From Nitrospirae bacterium MYbin6 (GTDB lineage Bacteria; Nitrospirota; Thermodesulfovibrionia; Thermodesulfovibrionales; Magnetobacteriaceae), in the NCBI GenBank assembly GCA_002753305.1, contig PEAC01000018.1:1-37669 (forward strand): a DNA stretch of 37,669 nt, read 5' to 3'. A program made the position numbers and the translations under genes. Within the stretch, counting starts at the first letter, position 1. Each line of letters begins with the position of its first letter. Under the pieces are notes generated by a model. It did no database searches. It saw nothing but the letters and a program-made list of their open reading frames with translations, and was not told where the DNA came from. Shown piece after piece: positions 1 through 9,655 of the stretch.

Positions 1-117
1 TCTGCTATGAAGCACTTCCGCGGTGAATTTGAATATCATGTGAAATACAAAAAATGTGAGGCCGGCGACCCATCTCAAAAATGGGGCCAGATGTTCCTTG
101 CCGGGCAATTAGATTAG
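1..117 (+). CDS. nuoF: NADH-quinone oxidoreductase subunit F, C-terminal fragment
   Basis: The first 117 bases are open in frame 1 and end in TAG, encoding the last 38 residues of a protein whose start lies outside the window. The fragment contains KHFRGEFEYHVKYKKC, which resembles the extreme C terminus of NuoF-type (51 kDa, FMN/NADH-binding) subunits as I remember them. Its position directly upstream of nuoG fits the usual nuoE-F-G order. The family assignment rests mainly on this context, because no catalytic motif falls within the fragment. Confidence 0.65.
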   Translation, partial: SAMKHFRGEFEYHVKYKKCEAGDPSQKWGQMFLAGQLD

Positions 118-145
118 CGCCGCTAATACTATGGATAAATTATAA

Positions 146-2752
146 ATGGTTAAACTAACGATAAACGGGAAAGAAGTCGAGGCCGAAAGGAACGCTACAA
201 TCCTTGAGGCGGCTGAGAGCGTTGGAATAAAAATCCCCACACTCTGCCACCTTAAGGGCCTTGAGCCTTACGGCGGCTGCCGGATGTGCCTTGTTAAGAT
301 TGAGCGCGTCCCGCGGCTTCAGACCGCATGCACCACAAAGGTTAATGAAGGAATGGCCGTTATTACCGAGACTGAGGAGATTAATAAGGCCAGAAGGGCG
401 ATGCTGGAGTTCCTGCTGATAAACCATCCGCTTGACTGCCCGGTTTGTGACAAGTCAGGGGAGTGTCTGCTTCAGGATGAGGCCGCGCGCTATGGTGCCA
501 GTGAAGGGCGATTCGTCGAGGGCAAGCGCGTACACCCGGAAAACGTCAACGACCCCTTTATTGTCAGAAACATGCAGCGGTGCATCCTGTGTGCCAGATG
601 CACGAGGATGTGCGGTGATGGCCAGGGCGCCTATGCCATATCCATAACCGGCAGGGGGGCGCATTCATTTGTAGAGCCATTCTCCGGCGATAAATACAAC
701 TGCGAGTACTGCGGGAACTGTCTTACGGTGTGTCCGGTGGGGGCCATTATGTCAAGGCTTCACAGGCATAGCTACAGGCCGTGGTATGTCGATAAAGAGG
801 TGGAGACCGTCTGTGGATTCTGTGGCGTGGGCTGTACTACTTACCTGCAGATGAGGGCGGCAACTATTATCAGGACGCTTCCGAAGCTCGGCAAGGGTGT
901 GAACAAGGGGTTGCTCTGTGTGCGCGGACGCTTCGGTTATGACTACATAGACAATGAAGGCAGGCTAAAAACCCCGCTAATCAGGGTAAACGGCGTACTT
1001 GAACCGGCAAGCTGGGATAAGGCACTTGTATATATTACGGCACATCTGAAGGACATTAAGGCCAAACACACACCAAAGGCAATAGGCGCCATAGCATCGG
1101 GCATGTGCTCAAACGAAGACAACTACATGCTCCAGAAATTAATGCGATTTGTAATCGGCTCAAACAACATAGACTCTACGGCTAGGCTCTCATATGCCCC
1201 CGCCAAGTCATATATTGAGAAAATGTTTGGCACGGCGGCAACGGCAAACAAGATATCGGAAATAGAGAAGTCTGACGGCATATTTACGGCAGGTGGAGAC
1301 CCCACGGCGATAAACCCCGTCCTGGGTATCCAGATCAGGGCGGCCTGGAGGCGTGGAGCAAAGGTGGTAGTTGCCGGAGAGCCGGGCGGCCTGAAGAATT
1401 TTATCAATTACGACCTTAACTCCGTCCCGCAGCACGAGGAGACGGTCTTAAATACCATTGTAATCGGCCTTGCCGAGATGAAAGGTTTTAGCGGAGAAAA
1501 CCCCTACATAGAGAGAAAAATAAAGGCACTGAGAGTCCCTTGCGAACCGGAACTCAAGGCAACCGGCGTCCTGCTTGAGAACATGGAGGAGGCCATTGAC
1601 GACCTCAGCGGGCTGAAAAATCCCATAGTCGTGATCGGCCCGACGCTGTTACAATCAGGGTTGCCCTCAAAAAAACTGTTTCTCGTTGGGGCAATTGCAT
1701 ACTTAATAGGGGCACGTATCTTTTTACTTTCAGAAAAACCAAACTACCGCGGCCTTATAGACATGGGATGCGTCCCAGACTCCCTGCCGGGCGGTATGCC
1801 TGTAAGGCCGGGACAGCTTAAACTGACAAACGGCGCCACAATGGCCGTGCCCCCGGAAAAGGGTATGAACCTCTTCGAAATGATTGAAGGGGCATTAGAC
1901 GGCAGCCTTAAGGCACTCTATGTATTGGGTGAAAACCCCGTCTTTAACCTCCCGGACAGGGAGAAGATCGAAAAGGCACTGAGTTGCCTTGACTTGCTAG
2001 TGGTGCAGGATATTTTCATGACTGAAACGGCAAGGCACGCCCATGTAGTGCTGCCCGCGGCATCGTGGTCCGAAAAGGACGGCACGATGACCAATCTTGG
2101 AGGAAGGATTCAATTCCTGAGAAAAGGCTCGAATGTCTCCTCGGGGAAAAGTGAATGGCGGGTAATCGCCGATATAGCCAGGGCACTGGGCATGAAAGAG
2201 ACCTATGCGGACTCCAAAGAGGTTTGGGAGGAGATAACCCAGGTCTCAGCACTGCACTCGGCATCGGAATACGATAAAATTAAAGAGGGCGGCCTTATAT
2301 GGCCCTATGGCTCGGTGCAATTTCAGGGCGGGGCGGAGGATTTCGAGGTGGAAGGCCTCGGTATTTTACCCGAAATCCCTGAAAATTCCGATGGCTGCGC
2401 GACACAGCCGGACAGGCTTTACCTGCTGCCTGAGAGATCGTTGTTTCACTCCGGCTCTACGACAAGAAAATCGAAGGCCATACTGAGCGTCAGCCCGGAG
2501 CCGTACCTGGCAATAAATCCCATTGAGGCAGAGCGGCTTGGCCTCAGAGGCGGCGACACCGTCAAGGTTAAATCCGCGCGTGCTTCAGCTGTGGTAACAT
2601 TAAAACCTGACATGGATGTCCCGGAGGGGGCCGTAACGTTGTCCAATACGTTTGAGAAGGTGAATTTTAACGCACTTGCAGGATACACAGTCGACCCCGT
2701 GCTAAAGTGCATGGTGCTGTCTGATAATGAGGTGTCGATTGAAAAATTGTAA
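146..2752 (+). CDS. nuoG: NADH-quinone oxidoreductase subunit G (formate-dehydrogenase-like)
   Basis: This 868-residue iron-sulfur subunit of the complex I electron-input module carries electrons from NADH/FMN toward the quinone site. Visible cluster ligands are an N-terminal [2Fe-2S] set (C34, C45, C48, C62), a His-Cys3 [4Fe-4S] set (H94, C98, C101, C107), two ferredoxin-type sets (C146/149/152/156 and C186/189/192/196) and an N7-type set (C223, C226, C230, C258). A molybdopterin-oxidoreductase-like domain fills the rest. Where formate dehydrogenases have the catalytic Cys/Sec-His pair, this protein reads S349-Y350, so formate oxidation is unlikely. The two complete CxxCxxCxxxC sets resemble hydrogenase or FDH input subunits and would give one cluster more than a minimal NuoG. 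No clear ribosome-binding site precedes the ATG, but the first residues match the ferredoxin fold start. Confidence 0.9.
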   Translation: MVKLTINGKEVEAERNATILEAAESVGIKIPTLCHLKGLEPYGGCRMCLVKIERVPRLQTACTTKVNEGMAVITETEEINKARRAMLEFLLINHPLDCPVCDKSGECLLQDEAARYGASEGRFVEGKRVHPENVNDPFIVRNMQRCILCARCTRMCGDGQGAYAISITGRGAHSFVEPFSGDKYNCEYCGNCLTVCPVGAIMSRLHRHSYRPWYVDKEVETVCGFCGVGCTTYLQMRAATIIRTLPKLGKGVNKGLLCVRGRFGYDYIDNEGRLKTPLIRVNGVLEPASWDKALVYITAHLKDIKAKHTPKAIGAIASGMCSNEDNYMLQKLMRFVIGSNNIDSTARLSYAPAKSYIEKMFGTAATANKISEIEKSDGIFTAGGDPTAINPVLGIQIRAAWRRGAKVVVAGEPGGLKNFINYDLNSVPQHEETVLNTIVIGLAEMKGFSGENPYIERKIKALRVPCEPELKATGVLLENMEEAIDDLSGLKNPIVVIGPTLLQSGLPSKKLFLVGAIAYLIGARIFLLSEKPNYRGLIDMGCVPDSLPGGMPVRPGQLKLTNGATMAVPPEKGMNLFEMIEGALDGSLKALYVLGENPVFNLPDREKIEKALSCLDLLVVQDIFMTETARHAHVVLPAASWSEKDGTMTNLGGRIQFLRKGSNVSSGKSEWRVIADIARALGMKETYADSKEVWEEITQVSALHSASEYDKIKEGGLIWPYGSVQFQGGAEDFEVEGLGILPEIPENSDGCATQPDRLYLLPERSLFHSGSTTRKSKAILSVSPEPYLAINPIEAERLGLRGGDTVKVKSARASAVVTLKPDMDVPEGAVTLSNTFEKVNFNALAGYTVDPVLKCMVLSDNEVSIEKL

Positions 2753-2803
2753 GTTTACAATCTGTGGATATATGAAAAATACATTGAGCAAAGGAAACCT
2801 CAA

Positions 2804-3862
2804 ATGACGCCGGACGTGTTAAAATTTATGGAGACAGCCAGGTATGGCATACCGCAAGAACTGTGGACAATACTGGTAATCATAGTGAAGATAGCCGTCG
2901 TACTGGGGGCCGTAATGCTCCACGTGGCCTATGCCACATATTTTGAGCGTAAGGTAATAGGCCGGATGCAAAACCGCCTTGGCCCCATGGTAGTCGGCCC
3001 GTATGGGATTTTACAGCCCATAGCGGACGGCATAAAGTCGTTTTTTAAGGAGGACATCATCCCTTCGAATGCCGATAAGCCGATGTTTTTCATGGCCCCG
3101 GTGCTTGGGCTGATGGCTGCGCTTTCCTCTTTGGCCGTGGTGCCGTTTTTTAACGGCTTTGTCATTGCAAATATAAACATAGGGCTATTGTTCCTGTTTG
3201 CCATGTCTTCTCTGGCCGTATATGGGGTTATTCTTGGCGGCTGGTCATCGAACTCGAAATACTCGTTCCTGGGGAGCCTGAGGGCCTCAGCACAGGTAAT
3301 CAGCTACGAGGTGCCGCTTGGGCTAAGTCTTGTCGGGGTAATGATAATGGCAGGGTCATTGAACATTACCGAGATAGTAAACGCCCAAAGCCGCTACCCC
3401 GGTGGTATGTATATCATAGCGCAGTGGCTGGGGTTTTTCGTATTCGTTATCTCGGCAATCGCCGAGACCAACAGGTCGCCATTCGATTTGCCAGAGGCAG
3501 AGACGGAACTTATCGCCGGGTTCTTTACCGAATATAGCGGGATGCGTTTCGCGCTGTTTTTCATGGCCGAATATGCGGGTATGATTATTATGTGCTCGAT
3601 TGCAGTACTGTGTTTCCTTGGGGGCTGGACAATCCCTCCTTTCGTCTTAAAACTCCTGCCATTTCTTGCGGTGGTGCCGGGTGTGGTGTGGTTTGTTATG
3701 AAACTCTACGTGTGTATATTCTTTTATTACTGGATAAGGGCAACGCTTCCCAGGTACAGGTACGACCAGCTTATGGCCATCGGGTGGAAGGTGCTTATTC
3801 CCCTTGCGCTCGTAAATATTGTGATAACTGCTATAATGAAGCTTCTGGTGCACGCTAAATGA
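2804..3862 (+). CDS. nuoH: NADH-quinone oxidoreductase subunit H
   Basis: This 352-residue polytopic membrane subunit forms, with NuoB and NuoD, the quinone-binding chamber at the junction of the peripheral and membrane arms. Family hallmarks are the N-terminal FERKVIGRMQNRLGP segment followed by GILQPIADGIKSFFKED, and the conserved loop AETNRSPFDLPEAETEL that carries acidic residues important for coupling. About eight hydrophobic helices are apparent. AGGAAA lies just upstream of the ATG. The stop overlaps the nuoJ start as ATGA, so there is no room for nuoI, which normally sits between H and J. Confidence 0.96.
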   Translation: MTPDVLKFMETARYGIPQELWTILVIIVKIAVVLGAVMLHVAYATYFERKVIGRMQNRLGPMVVGPYGILQPIADGIKSFFKEDIIPSNADKPMFFMAPVLGLMAALSSLAVVPFFNGFVIANINIGLLFLFAMSSLAVYGVILGGWSSNSKYSFLGSLRASAQVISYEVPLGLSLVGVMIMAGSLNITEIVNAQSRYPGGMYIIAQWLGFFVFVISAIAETNRSPFDLPEAETELIAGFFTEYSGMRFALFFMAEYAGMIIMCSIAVLCFLGGWTIPPFVLKLLPFLAVVPGVVWFVMKLYVCIFFYYWIRATLPRYRYDQLMAIGWKVLIPLALVNIVITAIMKLLVHAK

Positions 3863-4368
3863 TAAACAAGATATTTTTCTTTTATTTTTCGGCTGTAATC
3901 GTGGCGATGTCACTGATGGCGATTACCAGGAGAAACGTCATGCACGGCGTGTTGTACATGCTGCTCCTGTTTTTCCACATAGCCGGGCTTTATCTATTTC
4001 TAAACGCGGAGTTTATCTCCGCCGTACAGGTGATTGTCTACGCGGGAGCGATTATGGTGTTGTTTTTATTCGTCATAATGCTCTTAAACCTGAGGGAAGA
4101 CATTCTTAAGAAACAGTTCATAGGGACATGGCCGATGGGGCTTGTGGCAAGTGCCGGCATACTAATGGTACTATTGCTCTCTATGCTGACAGTGAAAACA
4201 GGAGAAAAGGGATTTTGGGGCATTGCCCAGATAGAGAGCGTTACCCAGACGGTGGCCATCGGCACAACGCTCTATACGCAGTACTTGTTTCCCTTTGAGG
4301 TCGCCTCACTGGTGCTTTTAGTGGCAATCATCGGGGCCATTGTGCTTGCCAAGAAGAGGTTAAAATAG
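3859..4368 (+). CDS. nuoJ: NADH-quinone oxidoreductase subunit J
   Basis: This 169-residue membrane subunit of complex I has five predicted transmembrane helices. The third contains the conserved VQVIVYAGAIMVLFLFVIML stretch, which carries the pi-bulge linked to coupling in NuoJ. The start codon overlaps the nuoH stop by four bases (ATGA) and the gene abuts nuoK with no spacer, so translational coupling across H-J-K is likely. The length is usual for the family. Confidence 0.95.
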   Translation: MINKIFFFYFSAVIVAMSLMAITRRNVMHGVLYMLLLFFHIAGLYLFLNAEFISAVQVIVYAGAIMVLFLFVIMLLNLREDILKKQFIGTWPMGLVASAGILMVLLLSMLTVKTGEKGFWGIAQIESVTQTVAIGTTLYTQYLFPFEVASLVLLVAIIGAIVLAKKRLK

Positions 4369-4671
4369 ATGATACCTTTGAACTGGTACATGTGGCTTGG
4401 CGGGATTGTGTTTTGCATAGGTGTATTTGGGTTTGTCACAAGGCGCAATATTATTATAATGCTCCTGTCTGTTGAGATAATGTTTAACGGAGTCAACATA
4501 AGCCTGGTCGCCCTGAGCCACTATCTTGAGGACCTGGCAGGGCAGGTGCTTGTGTTTTTCATCATAGCCGTAGCCGCCGCCGAGGCCGCCATAGGGCTTG
4601 CCCTCGTAATACTGCTATTCAGAAACAAGGAGACCATAACCGTGGATGACCTTAATGAGTTAAAGGGATAG
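4369..4671 (+). CDS. nuoK: NADH-quinone oxidoreductase subunit K
   Basis: This 100-residue, three-helix membrane subunit related to MrpC contributes to one of the proton channels. The two membrane glutamates known to matter in this family are visible at E36 (SVEIMFNGVNI) and E72 (AAEAAIGLALVI). The ATG follows the nuoJ stop immediately and nuoL begins five bases after the nuoK stop, as expected for one cotranscribed unit. Confidence 0.96.
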   Translation: MIPLNWYMWLGGIVFCIGVFGFVTRRNIIIMLLSVEIMFNGVNISLVALSHYLEDLAGQVLVFFIIAVAAAEAAIGLALVILLFRNKETITVDDLNELKG

Positions 4672-4676
4672 GGCCG

Positions 4677-6617
4677 ATGGACATTATACATTATATACTG
4701 ATTCCGGTGCTTCCTCTGACAGCCTTTGTGCTGAATATCGTACTTGGAAAGTTTATTTTTAAAAAACAGGCCCATCTTATTGCCATAGCGGCGGTGGGTA
4801 TCTCGCTGGCGCTTTCAATAAAGGCATTTATGGAGGCCTCTGCCGGGGTTGTCATAAATCAGGACCTATATACGTGGATAGCCTCCGGTACGTTTAAGGT
4901 ATCCGTGGGGTTCTTAGTCGACCAGCTTACGGCCGTGATGCTTATTGTGGTAACATCTGTGAGTTTTCTGGTACATGTATACTCTATCGGATATATGCAC
5001 GGGGATGCCGGGTATCCGAGGTTTTTCTCTTTTCTCAGTCTTTTTACGTTTTCGATGCTGATGCTCGTGATGTCGAATAATTTTTTACAGCTCTATTTCG
5101 GCTGGGAGGCCGTGGGGTTGTGTTCATATTTTCTGATAGGATTCTGGTACGAGAAGAAGACCGCGGCGGACGCGGCAAAGAAGGCATTTATCGTAAACCG
5201 CTTCGGAGACTTCGGATTTGGCCTCGGGGTAATACTGATATTCCTTAACTTCGGCACCCTTCACTATACGGACATATTTAAAGACCTCGGCGTTATTGCC
5301 GCGCAGACGGTGATGATTTGTGGGAATGAGATTAATCTCACTACGCTGATAGCGCTGCTGTTGTTTTGCGGCGCGGTTGGAAAGTCGGCACAGCTGCCGC
5401 TTCACGTGTGGCTGCCTGATGCGATGGAAGGCCCCACGCCTGTCAGCGCCCTGATTCACGCGGCAACGATGGTGACGGCCGGGGTGTTTTTAGTGGCGAG
5501 GGCAAATCCCATATTCAGCATGTCGCCTGTGGCGATGGACGTGGTTGCCCTGACCGGCGGAATAACGGCAATATTTGCGGCTACCATAGCGCTGGTTCAA
5601 AATGATATAAAGCGCGTTGTTGCCTATTCGACGGTGAGCCAGCTTGGTTATATGTTTGTGGCCTGCGGTGTGGGCGCGTTTTCGGCAGGGATATTTCACC
5701 TCTACACACATGCGTTTTTTAAGGCCTGTCTCTTCCTGTGTGCCGGGTCTGTGATGCACGCAATGGGCGGTGAGCTTGACGTACAAAAGATGGGAGGGCT
5801 GAAAAAATACATGCCCATAACATACTGGACAATGTTCATAGCTTCGTTAAGCATAGCCGGGGTGCCGGGGCTTGCCGGGTTTTTCAGCAAAGACGAGATC
5901 CTATGGAAGGCACTCTCCTCACACAGCCCCGTTGGGAAGTTTGTCTGGATAATCGGCGTGATAACGGCCCTGTTGACGGCCTTTTATAGTTTCAGAGTCC
6001 TGTTTTTGGCATTTCACGGCACGTTCCGGGGCACTGAGGAGCAGAAACATCACCTGCATGAGTCCCCCTCTGCGATGACGATACCTTTGATGGTGTTAAG
6101 CGTTGGGGCGGTAGTGGCGGGCTATGTAGGTGTGCCGCATATACTGGGCGGGCATGATTGGATTGGCGGGTTTTTAGGCCATGTAGTGGGCCATGCCCCG
6201 GTGCACGCGGGCGCCGAGGCGTCGCTTGAGTGGCCGGCCATGATTCTCTCTGTCATAGTTGCCGTTGTTGGAATTGCGGCTGCGGCCTTCTTCTATTTAA
6301 AACGCCCTGAGTTGCCGCAGAAGATTGCCGACTCGTTTAAGCCCATCTACAGGCTGTTATTTAACAAGTACTATGTGGATGAGATATATGGCTTTTTAAT
6401 CGTAAAACCGTGCTATTGGGTGTCGGCAAACGTCCTTGATAAGATTACGGACAAGGTGTTTATCGAAGGGATTGTAAACGGAGTACCTATGATTGTGGAG
6501 TGGTCAGGGCAGAAACTGCGCAAGATTCAGACAGGCGTTGTTCTGCACTATTCGCTGGCAATGGCCATAGGGGTATTTTTACTTGCGGTATTGGTAATTT
6601 TCGGGGCGGGCAAATGA
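4677..6617 (+). CDS. nuoL: NADH-quinone oxidoreductase subunit L
   Basis: This 646-residue antiporter-like subunit sits at the distal end of the membrane arm and pumps protons. The core motif HVWLPDAMEGPTPVSALIHA is present, as are FGWEAVGLCSYFLIGFWYEK (with the conserved channel Glu) and the NRFGDFGF loop. The C-terminal part after about residue 440 is a long linker followed by a last hydrophobic helix, as in NuoL with its lateral helix. It lies between nuoK and nuoM in the standard order. Confidence 0.96.
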   Translation: MDIIHYILIPVLPLTAFVLNIVLGKFIFKKQAHLIAIAAVGISLALSIKAFMEASAGVVINQDLYTWIASGTFKVSVGFLVDQLTAVMLIVVTSVSFLVHVYSIGYMHGDAGYPRFFSFLSLFTFSMLMLVMSNNFLQLYFGWEAVGLCSYFLIGFWYEKKTAADAAKKAFIVNRFGDFGFGLGVILIFLNFGTLHYTDIFKDLGVIAAQTVMICGNEINLTTLIALLLFCGAVGKSAQLPLHVWLPDAMEGPTPVSALIHAATMVTAGVFLVARANPIFSMSPVAMDVVALTGGITAIFAATIALVQNDIKRVVAYSTVSQLGYMFVACGVGAFSAGIFHLYTHAFFKACLFLCAGSVMHAMGGELDVQKMGGLKKYMPITYWTMFIASLSIAGVPGLAGFFSKDEILWKALSSHSPVGKFVWIIGVITALLTAFYSFRVLFLAFHGTFRGTEEQKHHLHESPSAMTIPLMVLSVGAVVAGYVGVPHILGGHDWIGGFLGHVVGHAPVHAGAEASLEWPAMILSVIVAVVGIAAAAFFYLKRPELPQKIADSFKPIYRLLFNKYYVDEIYGFLIVKPCYWVSANVLDKITDKVFIEGIVNGVPMIVEWSGQKLRKIQTGVVLHYSLAMAIGVFLLAVLVIFGAGK

Positions 6618-6657
6618 TAAGAAAGATGTTAATACAAAGGACAAGGACAATAAGTAT

Positions 6658-8196
6658 ATGAACGCTACGGTGTGCTCGGTTGTTGTGGCAGGGGATTCTT
6701 ATGTGTTGACGGTAGCAATATTTCTGCCGGTCTTAGCCGCGCTTCTGATGCTGCTGATAAATAAAAACAGGCATTCAACAATAAAGTGGACGGCCCTCGC
6801 TGCCAGTATAGCGAATTTTATCGGGGTAATCCCGTTGTTTACGGATTTCGACAAGACTACCGCAAAGATGCAGTTTGTCGCCCAGTACCAGTGGATAAGG
6901 GCGTGGAACATAAACTATTACGTCGGCGTTGACGGCATAAGTGTCCTGTTTGTCCTGCTCTCGGCCCTGGCAACGATACTCTGCGTGCTGGTGTCGTGGA
7001 CCGCAATCAAGGACAAGGTGAAGGAGTTTTTTATAGCCCTGATGTTAATCGAAGGGGCGATGATAGGTGTGTTTTCGTCTTTGGATATGTTTATGTTTTA
7101 CATATTCTGGGAGGCGATGCTGATACCGATGTATCTGTTAGTCGGCATATGGGGCGGGCCTGGCAGGCTGTATGCGGCGATAAAGTTCTTCCTGTACACG
7201 CTTACGGGAAGTGTGCTGATGCTCTTGGGTGTGATTACTATCTACATGATGACGGGGACGTTTGACATGGTCAAACTGATGAGTACGCAGCTTCCCGTGG
7301 GTATGCAGATGGTGTTGTTTTGGGCATTTTTTGCCGCCTTTGCGGTAAAGGTACCGATGTTTCCGGTACACACGTGGCTGCCGGATGCGCACACGGAGGC
7401 GCCGACGGCGGGCAGCGTTATACTTGCGGCGATTCTGATTAAAATGGGGGCCTATGGGTTTCTCCGGTTTTCACTGCCGATGTTTCCCGATGCCTCACAG
7501 TCCGTGGCCCCGCTGATGATGGTCCTTTCGGTTGTCGGCATAATATATGGCGGCGTTATCTGCCTTTCCCAGACGGACTTAAAGAGGCTGATAGCCTATA
7601 GCTCTGTAAGCCACATGGGTTTTGTTACACTTGGGATATTCAGCCTTAATATACAGGGTCTGGAGGGCGGCATCCTCCAGATGATAAACCACGGCGTGAT
7701 AACCGGGGCGTTGTTTTTGTGCGTCGGAATGGTATATGAAAGGAGCCACACGAGGCTGATAGCGGACTATGGCGGGTTGGCTAATGTGATGCCTGTGTTT
7801 GCGGGTTTCTTCATGGTATTTACGTTTGCCTCAGTCGGGCTTCCCGGGACGAACGGATTTGTCGGGGAGTTTCTTATACTCATCGGCGGCTTTACGGCAA
7901 ACAAGCCTGTCGGCATACTGGCGGCTACGGGGGTTATCATAGGGGCGGTGTATATGTTGTGGCTCTATCAAAGGGTATTCTACACGGACGTAAACGAAAA
8001 GATAGCTGGACTAAGCGACATCACCTTCAGGGAGGTGGTAACACTGCTGCCGCTTCTGATTCTGGTGTTTTGGATAGGTTTCTATCCGAGTGCGTTTACG
8101 GGCTTTATGGACGCGACTGTTACCCAACTGTTGGGCAGGCTAAGGGGTGGGCACATGCAGGCGTTAAATATGCTCATAGAGACCGTGGTGAAATAG
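6658..8196 (+). CDS. nuoM: NADH-quinone oxidoreductase subunit M
   Basis: This 512-residue antiporter-like proton-pumping subunit belongs to the complex I membrane arm. Hallmarks are FYIFWEAMLIPMYLLVGIWG with the conserved Glu, HTWLPDAHTEAPTAGSVILA, and the late helix GLPGTNGFVGEFLIL. The ATG at 6658 is preceded by AAGGACAAGGACAA, a modest ribosome-binding site. The 40-base gap after nuoL is the largest gap downstream of nuoH but shows no promoter or terminator. Confidence 0.96.
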   Translation: MNATVCSVVVAGDSYVLTVAIFLPVLAALLMLLINKNRHSTIKWTALAASIANFIGVIPLFTDFDKTTAKMQFVAQYQWIRAWNINYYVGVDGISVLFVLLSALATILCVLVSWTAIKDKVKEFFIALMLIEGAMIGVFSSLDMFMFYIFWEAMLIPMYLLVGIWGGPGRLYAAIKFFLYTLTGSVLMLLGVITIYMMTGTFDMVKLMSTQLPVGMQMVLFWAFFAAFAVKVPMFPVHTWLPDAHTEAPTAGSVILAAILIKMGAYGFLRFSLPMFPDASQSVAPLMMVLSVVGIIYGGVICLSQTDLKRLIAYSSVSHMGFVTLGIFSLNIQGLEGGILQMINHGVITGALFLCVGMVYERSHTRLIADYGGLANVMPVFAGFFMVFTFASVGLPGTNGFVGEFLILIGGFTANKPVGILAATGVIIGAVYMLWLYQRVFYTDVNEKIAGLSDITFREVVTLLPLLILVFWIGFYPSAFTGFMDATVTQLLGRLRGGHMQALNMLIETVVK

Positions 8197-8221
8197 AATG
8201 GGACAAGGGTATGGAGGATAA

Positions 8222-9655
8222 ATGCAAATTTCTGAACTAGGTCCGTTGCTGCCGGAGCTGATAATAGCCTCGCTGGGGCTTGTCCTGTTGATAGTGGAGG
8301 CCTTTCTTATAAAGAGGAAAGAGATAGTGGCGGCCCTGGCACTTCTGGGTACGTTTGCGGCCTTTTACTCGTTGACATATACGTCCTTTGGGCCGGCCTT
8401 TAGCGATATGTTTATCTCGGACGGCTACGGGGTCTTTTTTAAGATCATCTTCTTTGTTAACTTAATCCTGTCGATACTGATGTCCGTGAGATACCTCAAG
8501 ACCGAGGATTCCTTCCACGGTGAGTACTACTGCCTGTTGGTATTTGCTACGTGTGGAATGATGATAATGGCCTCGGCGGGGAATATGGTAACCCTGTATC
8601 TGGGGCTTGAGCTGATGGCCTTAAGCACGTATGTCCTGGCCGGATTTAACAGACACGACAGCAAGTCAACCGAGGCGGCAATTAAGTATTTCCTGACGGG
8701 AGGGTTTTCAACGGCGCTGCTACTCTATGGAATAGCGCTGATGTATGGAGTAACCGGGTCAATGGACTTAAAGGCAATAGCGGTGTACATAGCGGAGCAC
8801 AATGTCAGGGAAAATCCGATGTCCACGATAGCCCTGGTACTGATGGCCTCGGCGTTTGCGTTTAAGATAGCCGCTGTGCCGTTTCACATGTGGGCGCCGG
8901 ATGTGTACGAAGGTGCGCCTACCCCTGTAACGGCTTTCATGTCCATAGGGCCGAAGGCAGCGGGATTTGCCGTACTGGGACGGGTGTTTCTGTATACCTT
9001 TGCGCAGTTGGCTCCTGACTGGACAACGATGTTGATAGCGTTGTCGATTCTTACCATGTGCGTAGGGAATGTAATGGCGCTGGTACAGACCAATATAAAG
9101 CGAATGCTGGCCTACTCCTCGATAGCCCACGCCGGATACGCGTTGATAGGGATAATAGCGGCAACCCCGGAGGGGATGTCCGCGTCGATGAACTATTTAC
9201 TCATATATATGTTTATGAATATAGGGGCCTTTTCGGTAATCCTGCTGCTGAACACGAAGGATTTCAAGGGGTTAGAGATAAGCGATTATGCGGGGCTGGC
9301 CAAGGCACATCCGATAGTTGGCGCGGCGATGCTGATATTTATGTTCTCGCTGACGGGGATACCGCCAATGGCGGGATTCGTAGGGAAGTTCTATGTGTTT
9401 ATGTCGGCGGTGAGGAGTGGATATATGTGGCTGGCGGTGCTGGCCGTCATATTCAGTGTCATCTCGGCCTTTTTTTACTTGAGAATAGTGATGTATATGT
9501 ATATGAAGGAACCAGAGAGGGAGGTGGAGCTGGCCCACTCAAACGCGCTTGGCGTATCGCTTGGTGTAGCGGCGGCCTTTGTGCTTCTGATTGGGATTGC
9601 GCCGCAGCGGTTCCTTGAGTTTGCAAAGGCGACCGTGCGGACTTTGTACTTCTGA
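8222..9655 (+). CDS. nuoN: NADH-quinone oxidoreductase subunit N
   Basis: This 477-residue antiporter-like subunit is the last gene of the nuo operon here. Motifs include YLGLELMALSTYVLAGF, the broken-helix region PFHMWAPDVYEGAPTPVTAF, and GIPPMAGFVGKFYVF. GGAGG six bases upstream of the ATG gives a strong ribosome-binding site. The stop codon abuts the stop of the convergent hemerythrin gene, and no terminator hairpin is visible between them. Confidence 0.96.
   Translation: MQISELGPLLPELIIASLGLVLLIVEAFLIKRKEIVAALALLGTFAAFYSLTYTSFGPAFSDMFISDGYGVFFKIIFFVNLILSILMSVRYLKTEDSFHGEYYCLLVFATCGMMIMASAGNMVTLYLGLELMALSTYVLAGFNRHDSKSTEAAIKYFLTGGFSTALLLYGIALMYGVTGSMDLKAIAVYIAEHNVRENPMSTIALVLMASAFAFKIAAVPFHMWAPDVYEGAPTPVTAFMSIGPKAAGFAVLGRVFLYTFAQLAPDWTTMLIALSILTMCVGNVMALVQTNIKRMLAYSSIAHAGYALIGIIAATPEGMSASMNYLLIYMFMNIGAFSVILLLNTKDFKGLEISDYAGLAKAHPIVGAAMLIFMFSLTGIPPMAGFVGKFYVFMSAVRSGYMWLAVLAVIFSVISAFFYLRIVMYMYMKEPEREVELAHSNALGVSLGVAAAFVLLIGIAPQRFLEFAKATVRTLYF

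Noticed and set aside
146..2752. Calling this gene a NAD-dependent formate dehydrogenase alpha subunit
   Set aside because: The catalytic Cys/Sec and His are replaced by Ser and Tyr, and the gene lies between nuoF and nuoH in a complex I operon.
9058..9618. Plus-strand open frame of 186 codons inside nuoN
   Set aside because: It is an alternate frame of a well-conserved nuoN and its composition (many Gly, Arg and Trp) is not that of a real protein.
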